DNA from: Thalassobius sp. I31.1
Lineage (GTDB): Bacteria > Pseudomonadota > Alphaproteobacteria > Rhodobacterales > Rhodobacteraceae
NCBI RefSeq assembly: GCF_003031585.1
Contig: NZ_PWAA01000014.1
Span: 1 to 42,001, forward strand
DNA length: 42,001 nt
Direction of reading: 5' to 3'
Program-made: the position numbers and the translations under genes
Shown: piece after piece, positions 1 through 7,251 of the stretch
Layout: each line of letters begins with the position of its first letter
How positions within the stretch are numbered: the stretch's first letter is position 1
Notes under the pieces: model-generated
What the model saw: only the letters and a program-made list of their open reading frames with translations
The model's database searches: none
Told to the model about the DNA's origin: nothing

Positions 1-24
1 CGTAAGAGCATTGAAAATAAAGAG

Positions 25-104
25 TTTTCTAGTTTTCTAGTTTTCTAGTTTTCTAGTTTTCTAGTTTTCTAGTTTTCTAGTTTTCTAGTTTTCTAGTTTT
101 CTAG
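25..104 (+). repeat. Octanucleotide tandem array 1, (TTTTCTAG) x10
   Basis: Ten perfect, uninterrupted copies of TTTTCTAG. The 8-nt periodicity extends by two bases on the left and one on the right, giving 83 nt from 23 to 105. It is AT-rich (25% GC) inside high-GC sequence. It lies between the left edge of the window and the terminator of folD. There are no spacers between units, so it is not a CRISPR. The same repeat recurs near 17.2 kb (inverted) and 41.9 kb (direct). No function is known to me. Confidence 0.98.
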
Positions 105-134
105 TGAAACTATGTTCCAGCTCATACAGGTCAA

Positions 135-170
135 CAAAAAAGCCCCCCGGAAATCCGGAGGGATTTTTTG
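135..170. terminator. Bidirectional Rho-independent terminator of folD
   Basis: A GC-rich stem pairs 143-150 with 155-162 (one C/A mismatch) around an AAAT loop. It is flanked by an A-run at 136-141 and a T-run at 164-169, so it has a U-tract on either strand. It lies 3' of folD (minus), and it separates folD from the octamer array, so that array is unlikely to be the folD terminator. Confidence 0.85.
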
Positions 171-186
171 CATGCATTCCAATAAC

Positions 187-1089
187 TTATGCGGTCAGGC
201 CTTCCGGCTCTTCCAGACCATTTGCACGGCAGCAAGCTGTCAGCGTGTTGGCCAGCAGGCAAGCAATGGTCATTGGACCAACACCACCTGGCACCGGTGT
301 GATCGCGCCAGCACGTTCCGCGCAGGATGCGTAATCCACATCACCAACCAGACGATGCTTGCCTTCGCCTTTTTCCGGCGCAGGAATACGGTTGATACCC
401 ACGTCAATCACGGTTGCACCTTCTTTGATCCAGTCGCCCGGCACCATCTCAGGACGGCCTACGGCAGCAACCACAATGTCAGCACGACGCACAACATCAG
501 GCAGATCCTTGGTGCGGGAATGCGCGATGGTTACGGTGCAGCTGTCGCCCAGCAGCAATTGCGCCATTGGCTTGCCCACGATGTTGGAACGGCCAATCAC
601 AACTGCATCCATACCGGACAGGGAACCATGGTGATCGCGCAGCATCATCAGGCAACCCAGCGGCGTGCAAGGAACCATAGATTTCTGACCGGTGCCCAGC
701 AGACCCACGTTAGAAATGTGGAAACCATCAACATCTTTTGCAGGGCTGATGGAGTTGATCACCAGATCTTCATCCAGGTGCTTTGGCAGCGGCAGCTGAA
801 CCAGAATGCCGTGGATGCTGTCATCGTTGTTCAACTGGTCAATCAGGGCCAGCAGGTCAGCTTCGGATGTCTCAACGTCAAGCTTGTGCTCAACGGATTT
901 CATGCCGACTTCTACGGTCTGTTTGCCTTTGGAGCGCACGTAAACCTGGCTTGCAGGATCTTCACCAACCAGAACCACCGCAAGACCGGGGGTGATGTTG
1001 TTCTCAGATTTCAGTTTGGTCACATGTGCTGCAACTTTTTCACGAACTGTGCCGGCAAATGCTTTGCCATCAATGATTTGTGCGCTCAT
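187..1089 (-). CDS. folD: Bifunctional methylene-THF dehydrogenase / methenyl-THF cyclohydrolase FolD
   Basis: Cytosolic one-carbon enzyme that interconverts 5,10-methylene-THF, 5,10-methenyl-THF and 10-formyl-THF with NADP+. The 300-residue length is typical. The catalytic-domain segment YVRSKGK carries the conserved lysine K54, GILVQLPLP carries Q98, and DVDGFH carries D121, matching the known active-site triad numbering. The Rossmann part has [13 protein letters not shown] near 164-176, and the family signature [10 protein letters not shown] is at 265-274. It follows fhs on the same strand after 68 nt containing a hairpin. The two enzymes catalyse consecutive steps, so a joint operon with partial attenuation is likely. 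A purine-rich stretch (GAGAGAGA) precedes the ATG. Confidence 0.98.
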   Translation of the reverse strand: MSAQIIDGKAFAGTVREKVAAHVTKLKSENNITPGLAVVLVGEDPASQVYVRSKGKQTVEVGMKSVEHKLDVETSEADLLALIDQLNNDDSIHGILVQLPLPKHLDEDLVINSISPAKDVDGFHISNVGLLGTGQKSMVPCTPLGCLMMLRDHHGSLSGMDAVVIGRSNIVGKPMAQLLLGDSCTVTIAHSRTKDLPDVVRRADIVVAAVGRPEMVPGDWIKEGATVIDVGINRIPAPEKGEGKHRLVGDVDYASCAERAGAITPVPGGVGPMTIACLLANTLTACCRANGLEEPEGLTA

Positions 1090-1113
1090 CTTTTTCTCTC
1101 TCTGTCATAGCGA

Positions 1114-1138
1114 AAGGCGGCCCCGGAAAGGCCGCCTT
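1114..1138 (-). terminator. Hairpin between fhs and folD (attenuator or weak terminator)
   Basis: A perfect 9-bp stem (AAGGCGGCC at 1114-1122 with GGCCGCCTT at 1130-1138) has a 7-nt loop. On the minus strand it is followed only by TTTCG, so the U-tract is weak. It may lower folD expression relative to fhs or mark an mRNA processing site rather than end the transcript. Confidence 0.5.
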
Positions 1139-1157
1139 AATATCGTTTCAGATCTGC

Positions 1158-2834
1158 TTAGAACAGGCCTTCGATTTGACCGTCGTCGTTCAGCTGGATT
1201 GTTTTCGCAGCTGGGTTACGCGGCAGACCAGGCATGGTCATGATGTCACCACAGACAACCACGATGAAGCCAGCACCTGCGGACAGGCGAACTTCACGTA
1301 CAGGCACAGAGTGGCCCACTGGCGCGCCGCGCTGTGTCGGATCTGTAGAGAAGCTGTATTGGGTTTTCGCCATACAGACCGGCAGGTTGCCGTAGCCTTG
1401 CTCTTCCCAGATCTTCAGCTGATCACGGATCTTTTTGTCAGCGATAACTTCGTCAGCGTGGTAGATACGCTTGGCGATTGTTTCCACTTTCTCAAAGAGC
1501 GGCATGTCGTCTTCGTAGATCGGTGCGAACTGGCTGATGCCGGAATCTGCGATCTCTGCAACGCGTGTTGCCAGAGCTTCAGAACCCTTTGAACCATGCT
1601 CCCAGTGCTGGGACAGGATCGCTTCGGAACCCTGGCTTGCAACATAGTCTTTCACAGCCTGAACTTCAGCGTCTGTGTCAGTTACGAAGTGGTTGATCGC
1701 AACAACAACAGGCACACCGAAGGATTTCAGGTTGCCGATGTGACGACCAAGGTTTGCACAACCGTCGTTTACCGCAGCAACGTTTTCTGCACCAAGGTCA
1801 GCCTTAGCAACGCCACCGTTCATTTTCATCGCACGCACGGTTGCAACCAGTACAACACAATCAGGTGCCAGACCTGCTTTACGGCATTTGATGTTCATGA
1901 ATTTCTCAGCGCCAAGGTCAGCACCGAAACCAGCTTCGGTCACAACGTAATCTGCAATTTTCAGAGCAGTTGTGGTCGCGATAACAGAGTTACAGCCGTG
2001 TGCGATGTTCGCGAATGGGCCACCGTGTACAAACGCCGGGTTGTTTTCCAGAGTCTGAACCAGGTTTGGCTGCATTGCGTCTTTCAGCAGAACGGTCATA
2101 GCGCCGTCAGCCTGAATGTCGCGGCAGAACACTGGCGAGCGGTCACGACGATACGCAACAATGATGTCGCCCAGACGTTTCTGCAGGTCAGACAGGTTGG
2201 TTGCCAGACACAGGATCGCCATAACTTCGGACGCAACAGTGATGTCAAAACCGGTTTCACGTGGGAAGCCGTTGGACACGCCACCAAGGGAAGCAGTGAT
2301 CTGACGCAGCGCGCGATCGTTCATGTCAACGACACGACGCCAGGCCACACGACGTACGTCGATTTCCAGCTCGTTGCCCCAGTAGATGTGGTTGTCGATC
2401 ATTGCGGACAGCAGAGAGTGCGCAGATGTGATCGCGTGGAAGTCACCTGTGAAGTGCAGGTTCATTTCTTCCATAGGCACAACTTGTGCGTAACCGCCAC
2501 CAGCAGCGCCGCCCTTCATGCCGAAGTTTGGCCCAAGCGATGCTTCACGGATACAAACAGCGGCTTTTTTGCCAATGCGGTTCAGGCCATCGCCCAGACC
2601 AACTGTTGTTGTGGTTTTGCCTTCACCAGCTGGTGTCGGGTTGATCGCTGTTACCAGGATCAGTTTGCCGTTTTCGTTGCCCTGTACAGAGTTGATGTAC
2701 TCCTGGCTGACTTTGGCTTTGTCGTGGCCGTATGGCAGCAGATCTTTGCTGTCGATGCCCAGTTTCGCGCCGATCTCCTGGATTGGCAGCTTGTTTGCCT
2801 CGCGGGCAATTTCGATATCAGTTTTGTAGCTCAT
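1158..2834 (-). CDS. fhs: Formate--tetrahydrofolate ligase
   Basis: ATP-dependent synthesis of 10-formyl-THF from formate and THF in the cytosol. The length of 558 residues is normal for the family. The nucleotide-binding segment [12 protein letters not shown] lies near residues 66-77. Both family signatures are present: [11 protein letters not shown], and [11 protein letters not shown] in the central part. [19 protein letters not shown] is the usual conserved block. A strong Shine-Dalgarno (GGGGAG) lies about 6 nt upstream of the ATG. It is first in a two-gene one-carbon unit with folD. I looked for a folate-type riboswitch in the 116-nt leader and saw none I could support. Confidence 0.98.
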   Translation of the reverse strand: MSYKTDIEIAREANKLPIQEIGAKLGIDSKDLLPYGHDKAKVSQEYINSVQGNENGKLILVTAINPTPAGEGKTTTTVGLGDGLNRIGKKAAVCIREASLGPNFGMKGGAAGGGYAQVVPMEEMNLHFTGDFHAITSAHSLLSAMIDNHIYWGNELEIDVRRVAWRRVVDMNDRALRQITASLGGVSNGFPRETGFDITVASEVMAILCLATNLSDLQKRLGDIIVAYRRDRSPVFCRDIQADGAMTVLLKDAMQPNLVQTLENNPAFVHGGPFANIAHGCNSVIATTTALKIADYVVTEAGFGADLGAEKFMNIKCRKAGLAPDCVVLVATVRAMKMNGGVAKADLGAENVAAVNDGCANLGRHIGNLKSFGVPVVVAINHFVTDTDAEVQAVKDYVASQGSEAILSQHWEHGSKGSEALATRVAEIADSGISQFAPIYEDDMPLFEKVETIAKRIYHADEVIADKKIRDQLKIWEEQGYGNLPVCMAKTQYSFSTDPTQRGAPVGHSVPVREVRLSAGAGFIVVVCGDIMTMPGLPRNPAAKTIQLNDDGQIEGLF

Positions 2835-2950
2835 GTGACTCCCCTGGGATCAGGTCCGTTGGATAATTCTTTCCATTGCATACAATTGAACGCCGCGCAG
2901 CAAGGGTGTTTTTGCGACATATTCAGGGCCTGAATCGTCGGCTTATGCCT

Positions 2951-3529
2951 TCACGGGGTCCAGGATCTTTGCGCCGGATTATGTAGTCGCAATTGATCGC
3001 CCACACGCAACATTCCTTCGCACAGAACCCAGGCTGTGACGCCGCGCCGGTCTTTTGCTGCGCCTTTAAAGGTTTTTCCTTTGCCCGTGTGATCAGATTC
3101 GATGGTTTTTCCCGGAAAAACACACGGAAGGTTGATCACATCGGCAACCAGCGTTGTGCCATTTTCCGCAATCAGGCGGGAGCTTGGCGGAATATGCGAG
3201 AAATCCGGCAGGCCCGAGACAACAAGGTTCGCCCCAATCAGCGCCGGGTCCAGGTGATCCAGCCCCATATTCTGCGCAACCACGGCAAGTTCTTCTGCGC
3301 AAAGCACTGTAAACTGACGGGTGTTGCGGATCTTTGTGCCGACAGGGTGCTGCCCCTGCGTGCGCCCACAACTGGCCCGCGTCGCGCCAAAATGGCTGTC
3401 CTCACGGATGCCATCAAACGCGGCAAACAGGCTGTCGCGCGCTTCCCCCCGCAGGGTCTTTTCCCGGTCCGGCATCAGCCCCAGCCATGTGATTTCGCCA
3501 CTATAACCACTGTCGATATGTTCCGGCAT
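2951..3529 (-). CDS. MOSC domain-containing protein
   Basis: MOSC domains resemble the C-terminal domain of molybdenum cofactor sulfurase and usually handle sulfur or N-hydroxylated substrates. The 192-residue product has the family pattern: an early GLMPDRE...F.GIREDSHFG segment, the block HPVGTKIRNTRQ, a central IGANLVVSGL, and a C-terminal cysteine region (INLPCVFPGK, then GRRGV-like DRRGVTAWVLCEGMLRVGD). The start at 3529 is chosen because AGGAGGG lies 6 nt upstream; an in-frame ATG 57 nt further upstream lacks such a site. It precedes fhs on the same strand by 116 nt and is probably separately transcribed. The exact substrate is unknown. Confidence 0.85.
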   Translation of the reverse strand: MPEHIDSGYSGEITWLGLMPDREKTLRGEARDSLFAAFDGIREDSHFGATRASCGRTQGQHPVGTKIRNTRQFTVLCAEELAVVAQNMGLDHLDPALIGANLVVSGLPDFSHIPPSSRLIAENGTTLVADVINLPCVFPGKTIESDHTGKGKTFKGAAKDRRGVTAWVLCEGMLRVGDQLRLHNPAQRSWTP

Positions 3530-3628
3530 CTGCGCCCTCCTCTGATCCGGCGAGGATGCCGGGGCTTCCCCAAAGACACAAGCCACGTCATAGTGAATTT
3601 ATTTCGATCCGCCGTATAAGGACAAACC

Positions 3629-3850
3629 ATGCGTAAATTCATTCCACTCACCCTGCCCCTGGCACTTCTGGCCTGCACCCCGGTCGACACCCACCCACCC
3701 GCCGGCCTCGCCAACCCGGCGTCGGTCTATTGTTCCGAACAAGGCGGCGAAGTTGTGATCCGCAACACAGAGGAAGGCCAAACCGGCGACTGCCACCTGC
3801 CTGATGGGCGTGTGATTGAGGAGTGGGCGTTTTATCGGGAAGAAGTTTGA
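3629..3850 (+). CDS. Small DUF333-type lipoprotein
   Basis: A 73-residue protein with a short lipoprotein signal ending in LLAC, which puts the lipidated cysteine at residue 16. The mature part ANPASVYCSEQGG...GDCHLPDGRVIEEWAFYRE is the DUF333 pattern, with two cysteines that may form a disulfide. DUF333 members are often labelled putative hemolysin, but I know of no established function. It is divergent from the MOSC gene, with roughly 100 nt between the two starts, and convergent with the DUF4236 gene 6 nt away. Predicted location is a membrane-anchored periplasmic protein. Confidence 0.85.
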   Translation: MRKFIPLTLPLALLACTPVDTHPPAGLANPASVYCSEQGGEVVIRNTEEGQTGDCHLPDGRVIEEWAFYREEV

Positions 3851-3856
3851 TCTCTT

Positions 3857-4486
3857 TCAGACTTTTTCTTCTTCCGCGTCAAGTTCATCTTGCACCTCTG
3901 ATCGCAGGCGATCAATGGCCGTGAGCATCTGCCCAGATTTGACGACGTGACCTTGAGTTAACGCAACCAGATCGTGCCGCACTGACTTCACTTTTCCCGA
4001 AAAAACACCAAAACTCAGACCATTAAGGCGAAGAATAGCTGCCTCCCAGAACTCCTGTACTTCCAGTGCTGCATCTTCAGCCTTATCGTATCCCGCACAT
4101 GCTGTGTCGAACCGTTTCATAAGTGTTTGCAATTTTGCTGCACTTGGACCTCTGCCGCCCTGGAAGCTCTCTACAGCCTTGTTCCAGCTTGCTGAAACTT
4201 TGTTCACTTGGGGAGAAATCTTATTGAACTTAGCTTCAGATTTCTCCAGCATTACTGTAATTTTCTGCAGTTCTTCCGCCGCTGTCATCCGCGACGTACT
4301 TGCCCAACTGGTTTGCTTTGACCACGATAAACCACTACCAGGAATGCCAACTGTTGTTCGCACACCTTTCTTACTTAGGTTTACGGTTGCTCCTCTTCCG
4401 CCAAGGCTAGTACTAACTCCGCTCTTGGACACATTGAGACGCACTCCCGGAGCAATTTTAATTCTCTTCTGAAAACGGAACCCCAT
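3857..4486 (-). CDS. DUF4236-domain protein, low-GC
   Basis: A 209-residue protein whose first roughly 55 residues (MGFRFQKRIKIAPGVRLNVSKSG..., then GVRTTVGIPGSGLSWSK) match the glycine/serine-rich DUF4236 domain. DUF4236 has no established function to my knowledge. Residues 70-209 are mostly helical and charged (LEKSEAKFNKISPQVNKVSASWNKAVESF..., ending DELDAEEEKV), suggesting a coiled-coil tail. There is no signal peptide. Base composition is visibly more AT-rich than the neighbours, and it contains a CTAG (4407-4410), a tetramer I otherwise noticed only in the octamer arrays. It is probably a transferred accessory gene. Confidence 0.8.
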   Translation of the reverse strand: MGFRFQKRIKIAPGVRLNVSKSGVSTSLGGRGATVNLSKKGVRTTVGIPGSGLSWSKQTSWASTSRMTAAEELQKITVMLEKSEAKFNKISPQVNKVSASWNKAVESFQGGRGPSAAKLQTLMKRFDTACAGYDKAEDAALEVQEFWEAAILRLNGLSFGVFSGKVKSVRHDLVALTQGHVVKSGQMLTAIDRLRSEVQDELDAEEEKV

Positions 4487-4603
4487 TCAAAATCTCCTGA
4501 CAATAAAATAGTTGAATCAAATCAACCAAAACACGACTTACACATCAAGTGCAATATACTTTAGGGTGTATTTATTCTCATCAGACGCTCGTTGCGCAAA
4601 ACG

Positions 4604-4631
4604 AAAACAGCCCGCAAATTGCGGGCTGTTT
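4604..4631 (-). terminator. Rho-independent terminator of the mscS-type gene
   Basis: An 11-bp inverted repeat (AAACAGCCCGC at 4605-4615 with GCGGGCTGTTT at 4621-4631) lies 25 nt past the stop of the MscS gene. On the minus strand it is followed by TTTTCGTTTT. Confidence 0.85.
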
Positions 4632-4655
4632 GTGTTCTTGCGAGGGTCTGAATGA

Positions 4656-5462
4656 TCAGCCCTTCTTCTGGATTTCCACGGCATGTGGGTATGGGATGGA
4701 AATGCCACCCTGATCAAAGGCTTCTTTAACCTCTTTGGTCAGCTGGAATTTCAGCTCCCAATAGTCGGCGGCATCACACCAGATGCGTGCTGTCAGATCG
4801 ACAGAGCTGTCACCCAGGTTTGTCACGCGCACCCATGGCTCCGGATCCTGAAGCACGCGACTATCGGCTTTGGCTTTCTCAAGGATAATGCCCATGGCCA
4901 CGTCTGCATCATCACCATAATCAATGCCAAAAACCATATCCACACGGCGGGTGTCGTGGTGTGAGAAATTGGTGATCACTGCACCCCAGGCCTGACCGTT
5001 CGGGATGATGATCTGCACATTGTCGGGTGTCTTCAGCTCTGTCACGAACAGGTTGATATCCACCACAGTGCCGGCCGTGCCGCCGATGTCGACATATTGA
5101 TCGAGCTTATAGGGGCGGAAAATGATCAGCATAAAGCCGGACGCCAGATCGCTGAGCGTGCCCTGAAGCGCAAGGCCAATCGCCAGGGTCGCAGCACTTA
5201 GCATGGCAACGATGCTTGTGGTCTGGATGCCAAAGACCGCGAGTACAGCGGACAGCACCATCAGCAGGATCACCCAGCGCACAACGCTGGCGGCGAAATT
5301 GCCAAGGGTTTTGTCGATGTCGGGGCTGCGGTTCACACGTTTGCGCACAAGGCCGCTGATAAATCCGGCGGCGATCCAGCCAATCACCAGGATCAGCAGC
5401 GCTTTGCCCGCATTCATCAGCAGAGGCATGAAATTTGTCAAAGTATCGGGGAGGTCAGTCAT
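4656..5462 (-). CDS. Small-conductance mechanosensitive channel, MscS family
   Basis: An inner-membrane channel that opens under membrane tension to release solutes during hypo-osmotic shock. At 268 residues it is a short MscS of standard three-helix design. Hydrophobic segments lie at about residues 15-38, 58-80 and 84-112. The third contains the Gly/Ala-rich pore helix (SAATLAIGLALQGTLSDLASG). This is followed by the beta domain (DQYVDIGGTAGTVVDINLFVTELKT) and the conserved IIPNG. The C-terminal alpha/beta domain is complete. It is monocistronic by its surroundings, with a terminator 3' of it and a divergent secreted-protein gene 276 nt upstream. Confidence 0.95.
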   Translation of the reverse strand: MTDLPDTLTNFMPLLMNAGKALLILVIGWIAAGFISGLVRKRVNRSPDIDKTLGNFAASVVRWVILLMVLSAVLAVFGIQTTSIVAMLSAATLAIGLALQGTLSDLASGFMLIIFRPYKLDQYVDIGGTAGTVVDINLFVTELKTPDNVQIIIPNGQAWGAVITNFSHHDTRRVDMVFGIDYGDDADVAMGIILEKAKADSRVLQDPEPWVRVTNLGDSSVDLTARIWCDAADYWELKFQLTKEVKEAFDQGGISIPYPHAVEIQKKG

Positions 5463-5738
5463 TTTGGTCTCATCAGTTCAGGTAACTTGCCCGGGTCGTT
5501 GCCCTGCCACAGCAGAACAGCCTCGCGCACCAATGAACCCCATACCTCACACCCGGGAGCGGATAAAAGCACATATCACCCCACATGCCCCCTGTATATG
5601 GCGGAACACGGTTGCCGCAGGGGCAGGCCTGCACGATCCGTTCACCCTGCCTCAACTGCCTGTGATCCGCTGAAACCTGCCTTTTTTCTGCCGCAACTCC
5701 CGATCAGCAAAAGGAAAAACCACGACGGAGACTAAAAA

Positions 5739-6092
5739 ATGAAAACCCGGATCACGTTCCCTTTGCTTCTTACAGCCAGCCTGGCCAGCCCGGCACTTGC
5801 CATGGATGACCCGCTGAATGGCGCAGATTTTGTGCTGAACTGTATTTCAGATCAGGATGGTTCCGCTGTGACCCTGGCCCGGTCTGGTGCGACCAATGCG
5901 GGGTTCATCGTGACCGACAAGATCCGCGGTGAATCGCAGATCCTGCCAGGTGTGAATTCCCTCACCTTCCTGCATATAATGGATACGGATGTGGTTACAT
6001 TTGTCGTGGATTTCGGCACGCTGAACTATGATATGACTGTGCGCGGGCAACACAGCCTGAATGATCGCGGCCAATGCCAGGACCCTATCTGA
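5739..6092 (+). CDS. Small secreted protein of unknown function
   Basis: A 117-residue protein with a clear Sec signal peptide (MKTRITFPLLLTASLASPALA, cleavage after residue 21). The mature part has two cysteines (NCISDQDG and GQCQD near the C-terminus) and alternating hydrophobic segments suggesting a small beta-sandwich. A GGAG Shine-Dalgarno lies about 9 nt upstream of the ATG. I do not recognise a family. It is divergent from the mscS-type gene and convergent with the coding remnant that follows. The location is probably periplasmic. Confidence 0.75.
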   Translation: MKTRITFPLLLTASLASPALAMDDPLNGADFVLNCISDQDGSAVTLARSGATNAGFIVTDKIRGESQILPGVNSLTFLHIMDTDVVTFVVDFGTLNYDMTVRGQHSLNDRGQCQDPI

Positions 6093-6098
6093 ACAATA

Positions 6099-6272
6099 CT
6101 AAGCGGGAAGTGTATATTCGCTGATCTCAAGCGGTTGTTCCTCAACAAAGTCACGCAGGGCAAGATGGGGCGCCAGTTCTGGCGTTGCGTGACTTTCCCC
6201 GTCCTCACGTACAACAGCAAACTCCCCCTTATTGGTCCAAATTGTCGCTGAGAGGGTATAGTCATCCTGTGA
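6099..6272 (-). pseudogene. Frameshifted 3' coding remnant (57 codons, no start codon)
   Basis: An open minus-strand frame ends in TAG at 6099-6101 and is bounded upstream by TGA at 6273-6275. It contains no ATG, GTG or TTG before well into the frame, yet the translation looks like real protein: SQDDYTLSATIWTNKGEF, then AVVREDGESHATPELAPHLA and LRDFVEEQPLEISEYTLPA. The beta-propeller gene upstream ends at 6262 in another frame, and the two frames overlap only from 6262 to 6272. A single indel there would fuse them. It is either the displaced C-terminus of that gene or the end of a decayed gene. I do not recognise a family. Confidence 0.5.
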
Positions 6273-7143
6273 TCATAGCTTTTGTGTGTGGTCGGCGGAG
6301 GACGTTACACGGTGAGAACCACACATCTTCATCGCGAAAATCCGACCTGTATGTGCTGCTATATCTGAGAGATATATCGCCTGTCTTCTGACAGACAAGA
6401 AGCAATTGCCCCTCGCGCGTTGCGACATAGAAAATCTGCCCGGTCTTATCAACTTCTATGCTGATCGGCACGTTGTCACGTTGCAGCCCAGTGACCTTCA
6501 GGACTTCGCCTGTTTCCACGGACGTCAGAACCAGGTCAGTTGTGATTGCCTGAGAGCGATGACTCAGCATGTATTTGCGGTTGGTTGACAGTGCGAAACA
6601 GAAACAGCCACCACCAACCCGCCGAAAGCGGTAATTTTCTGCCCAACTATCCAGATCCCAGGTCCATATTCCAGAGGATGTGGCAGCAATCAGCAGGTTT
6701 TCGGGGCCCGCGACCATTATCTGATTACAGCCCTGGCGTGCTGACTGCAAAGAAAGCACCTTTTTGCGCTTCAGGGTGGTGGCATCCCAGAGCCGGATTT
6801 TCTTTTCGGTTTGCGTTGCGATAATTCCCTGTTCACAGGTCGAAAATACTCCGAACACCTGATGGCTGTTTCTCGGATTGTGATCGACGCGACCAACAGG
6901 CGACAGGTGTTCGAGATCCCAAAGCAAAGCACAATTCCCCCAAGCCGCAGAGAGAAATCTATCTGAGCTCCCAATGGCCAGTGTCGACCCTCCGCCACCG
7001 GCGACATCGCATTGAGAGATATGCAGGGGCAGAAGATTGTCGCCCGACCAGCGCCAGATCACATGACCCGCATGAAAAGAAAGCCAGTCATCACTATCTG
7101 GCAATGGCAGGAGTGCGAGCGCTTCACTGTGATAGTTTAACAT
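6262..7143 (-). CDS. WD40-like beta-propeller protein, possibly 3'-truncated
   Basis: A 293-residue cytosolic protein without a signal peptide. Repeated motifs of the WD40 type can be seen: ALLWDLEHLSPVGRV near residues 92-106, KIRLWDATTLKRKKVLSLQ near 135-153, and GIWTWDLDSWAENY near 179-192. Each is preceded by a strand such as AIGSSDRFLSAAWGN or LLIAATSS. The repeats are degenerate and no partner domain is present, so its role is unknown. The last residues (NVLRRPHTKAMITG) do not look like a propeller blade. The protein-like frame immediately downstream suggests a frameshift near 6262-6275. Codon choice is less GC-biased than in flanking genes. Confidence 0.65.
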   Translation of the reverse strand: MLNYHSEALALLPLPDSDDWLSFHAGHVIWRWSGDNLLPLHISQCDVAGGGGSTLAIGSSDRFLSAAWGNCALLWDLEHLSPVGRVDHNPRNSHQVFGVFSTCEQGIIATQTEKKIRLWDATTLKRKKVLSLQSARQGCNQIMVAGPENLLIAATSSGIWTWDLDSWAENYRFRRVGGGCFCFALSTNRKYMLSHRSQAITTDLVLTSVETGEVLKVTGLQRDNVPISIEVDKTGQIFYVATREGQLLLVCQKTGDISLRYSSTYRSDFRDEDVWFSPCNVLRRPHTKAMITG

Positions 7144-7204
7144 TTAAATCTCGTATGACGGTGGGGTCGCGGGGCGCAGGAAACCCGGCACATAAAAGAT
7201 ATTG

Positions 7205-7237
7205 AAAAAAATGACCCCGAAAAAACTCCGGGGTCAT
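7205..7237 (-). terminator. Rho-independent terminator of ftsH
   Basis: A stem ATGACCCC (7211-7218) pairs with GGGGTCAT (7230-7237). On the minus strand it is followed by six T (A-run 7205-7210). It lies 14 nt past the ftsH stop and likely ends the tilS-ftsH end of the long minus-strand cluster. Confidence 0.9.
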
Positions 7238-7251
7238 TGTGTCTGATCTGC

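Noticed and set aside
25-104. Octamer array as a CRISPR
   Set aside because: Units are 8 nt, contiguous and identical, with no spacers, and no cas gene is in the window.
25-104. Octamer array as phased A-tract curvature
   Set aside because: A T4 tract every 8 bp is well out of phase with the roughly 10.5-bp helical repeat, so strong planar bending is not expected.
1596-2933. 445-codon plus-strand open frame
   Set aside because: It lies antisense to fhs and has shadow-type Cys/His/Val-rich composition.
2835-2950. Folate or ZTP riboswitch upstream of fhs
   Set aside because: I looked for the conserved cores of those classes in the 116-nt leader and could not find a convincing match.
5473-5655. 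60-codon minus-strand ORF upstream of the mscS-type gene
   Set aside because: No Shine-Dalgarno, Cys/Gly-rich shadow-like composition and no neighbour support; the spacer is only 276 nt.
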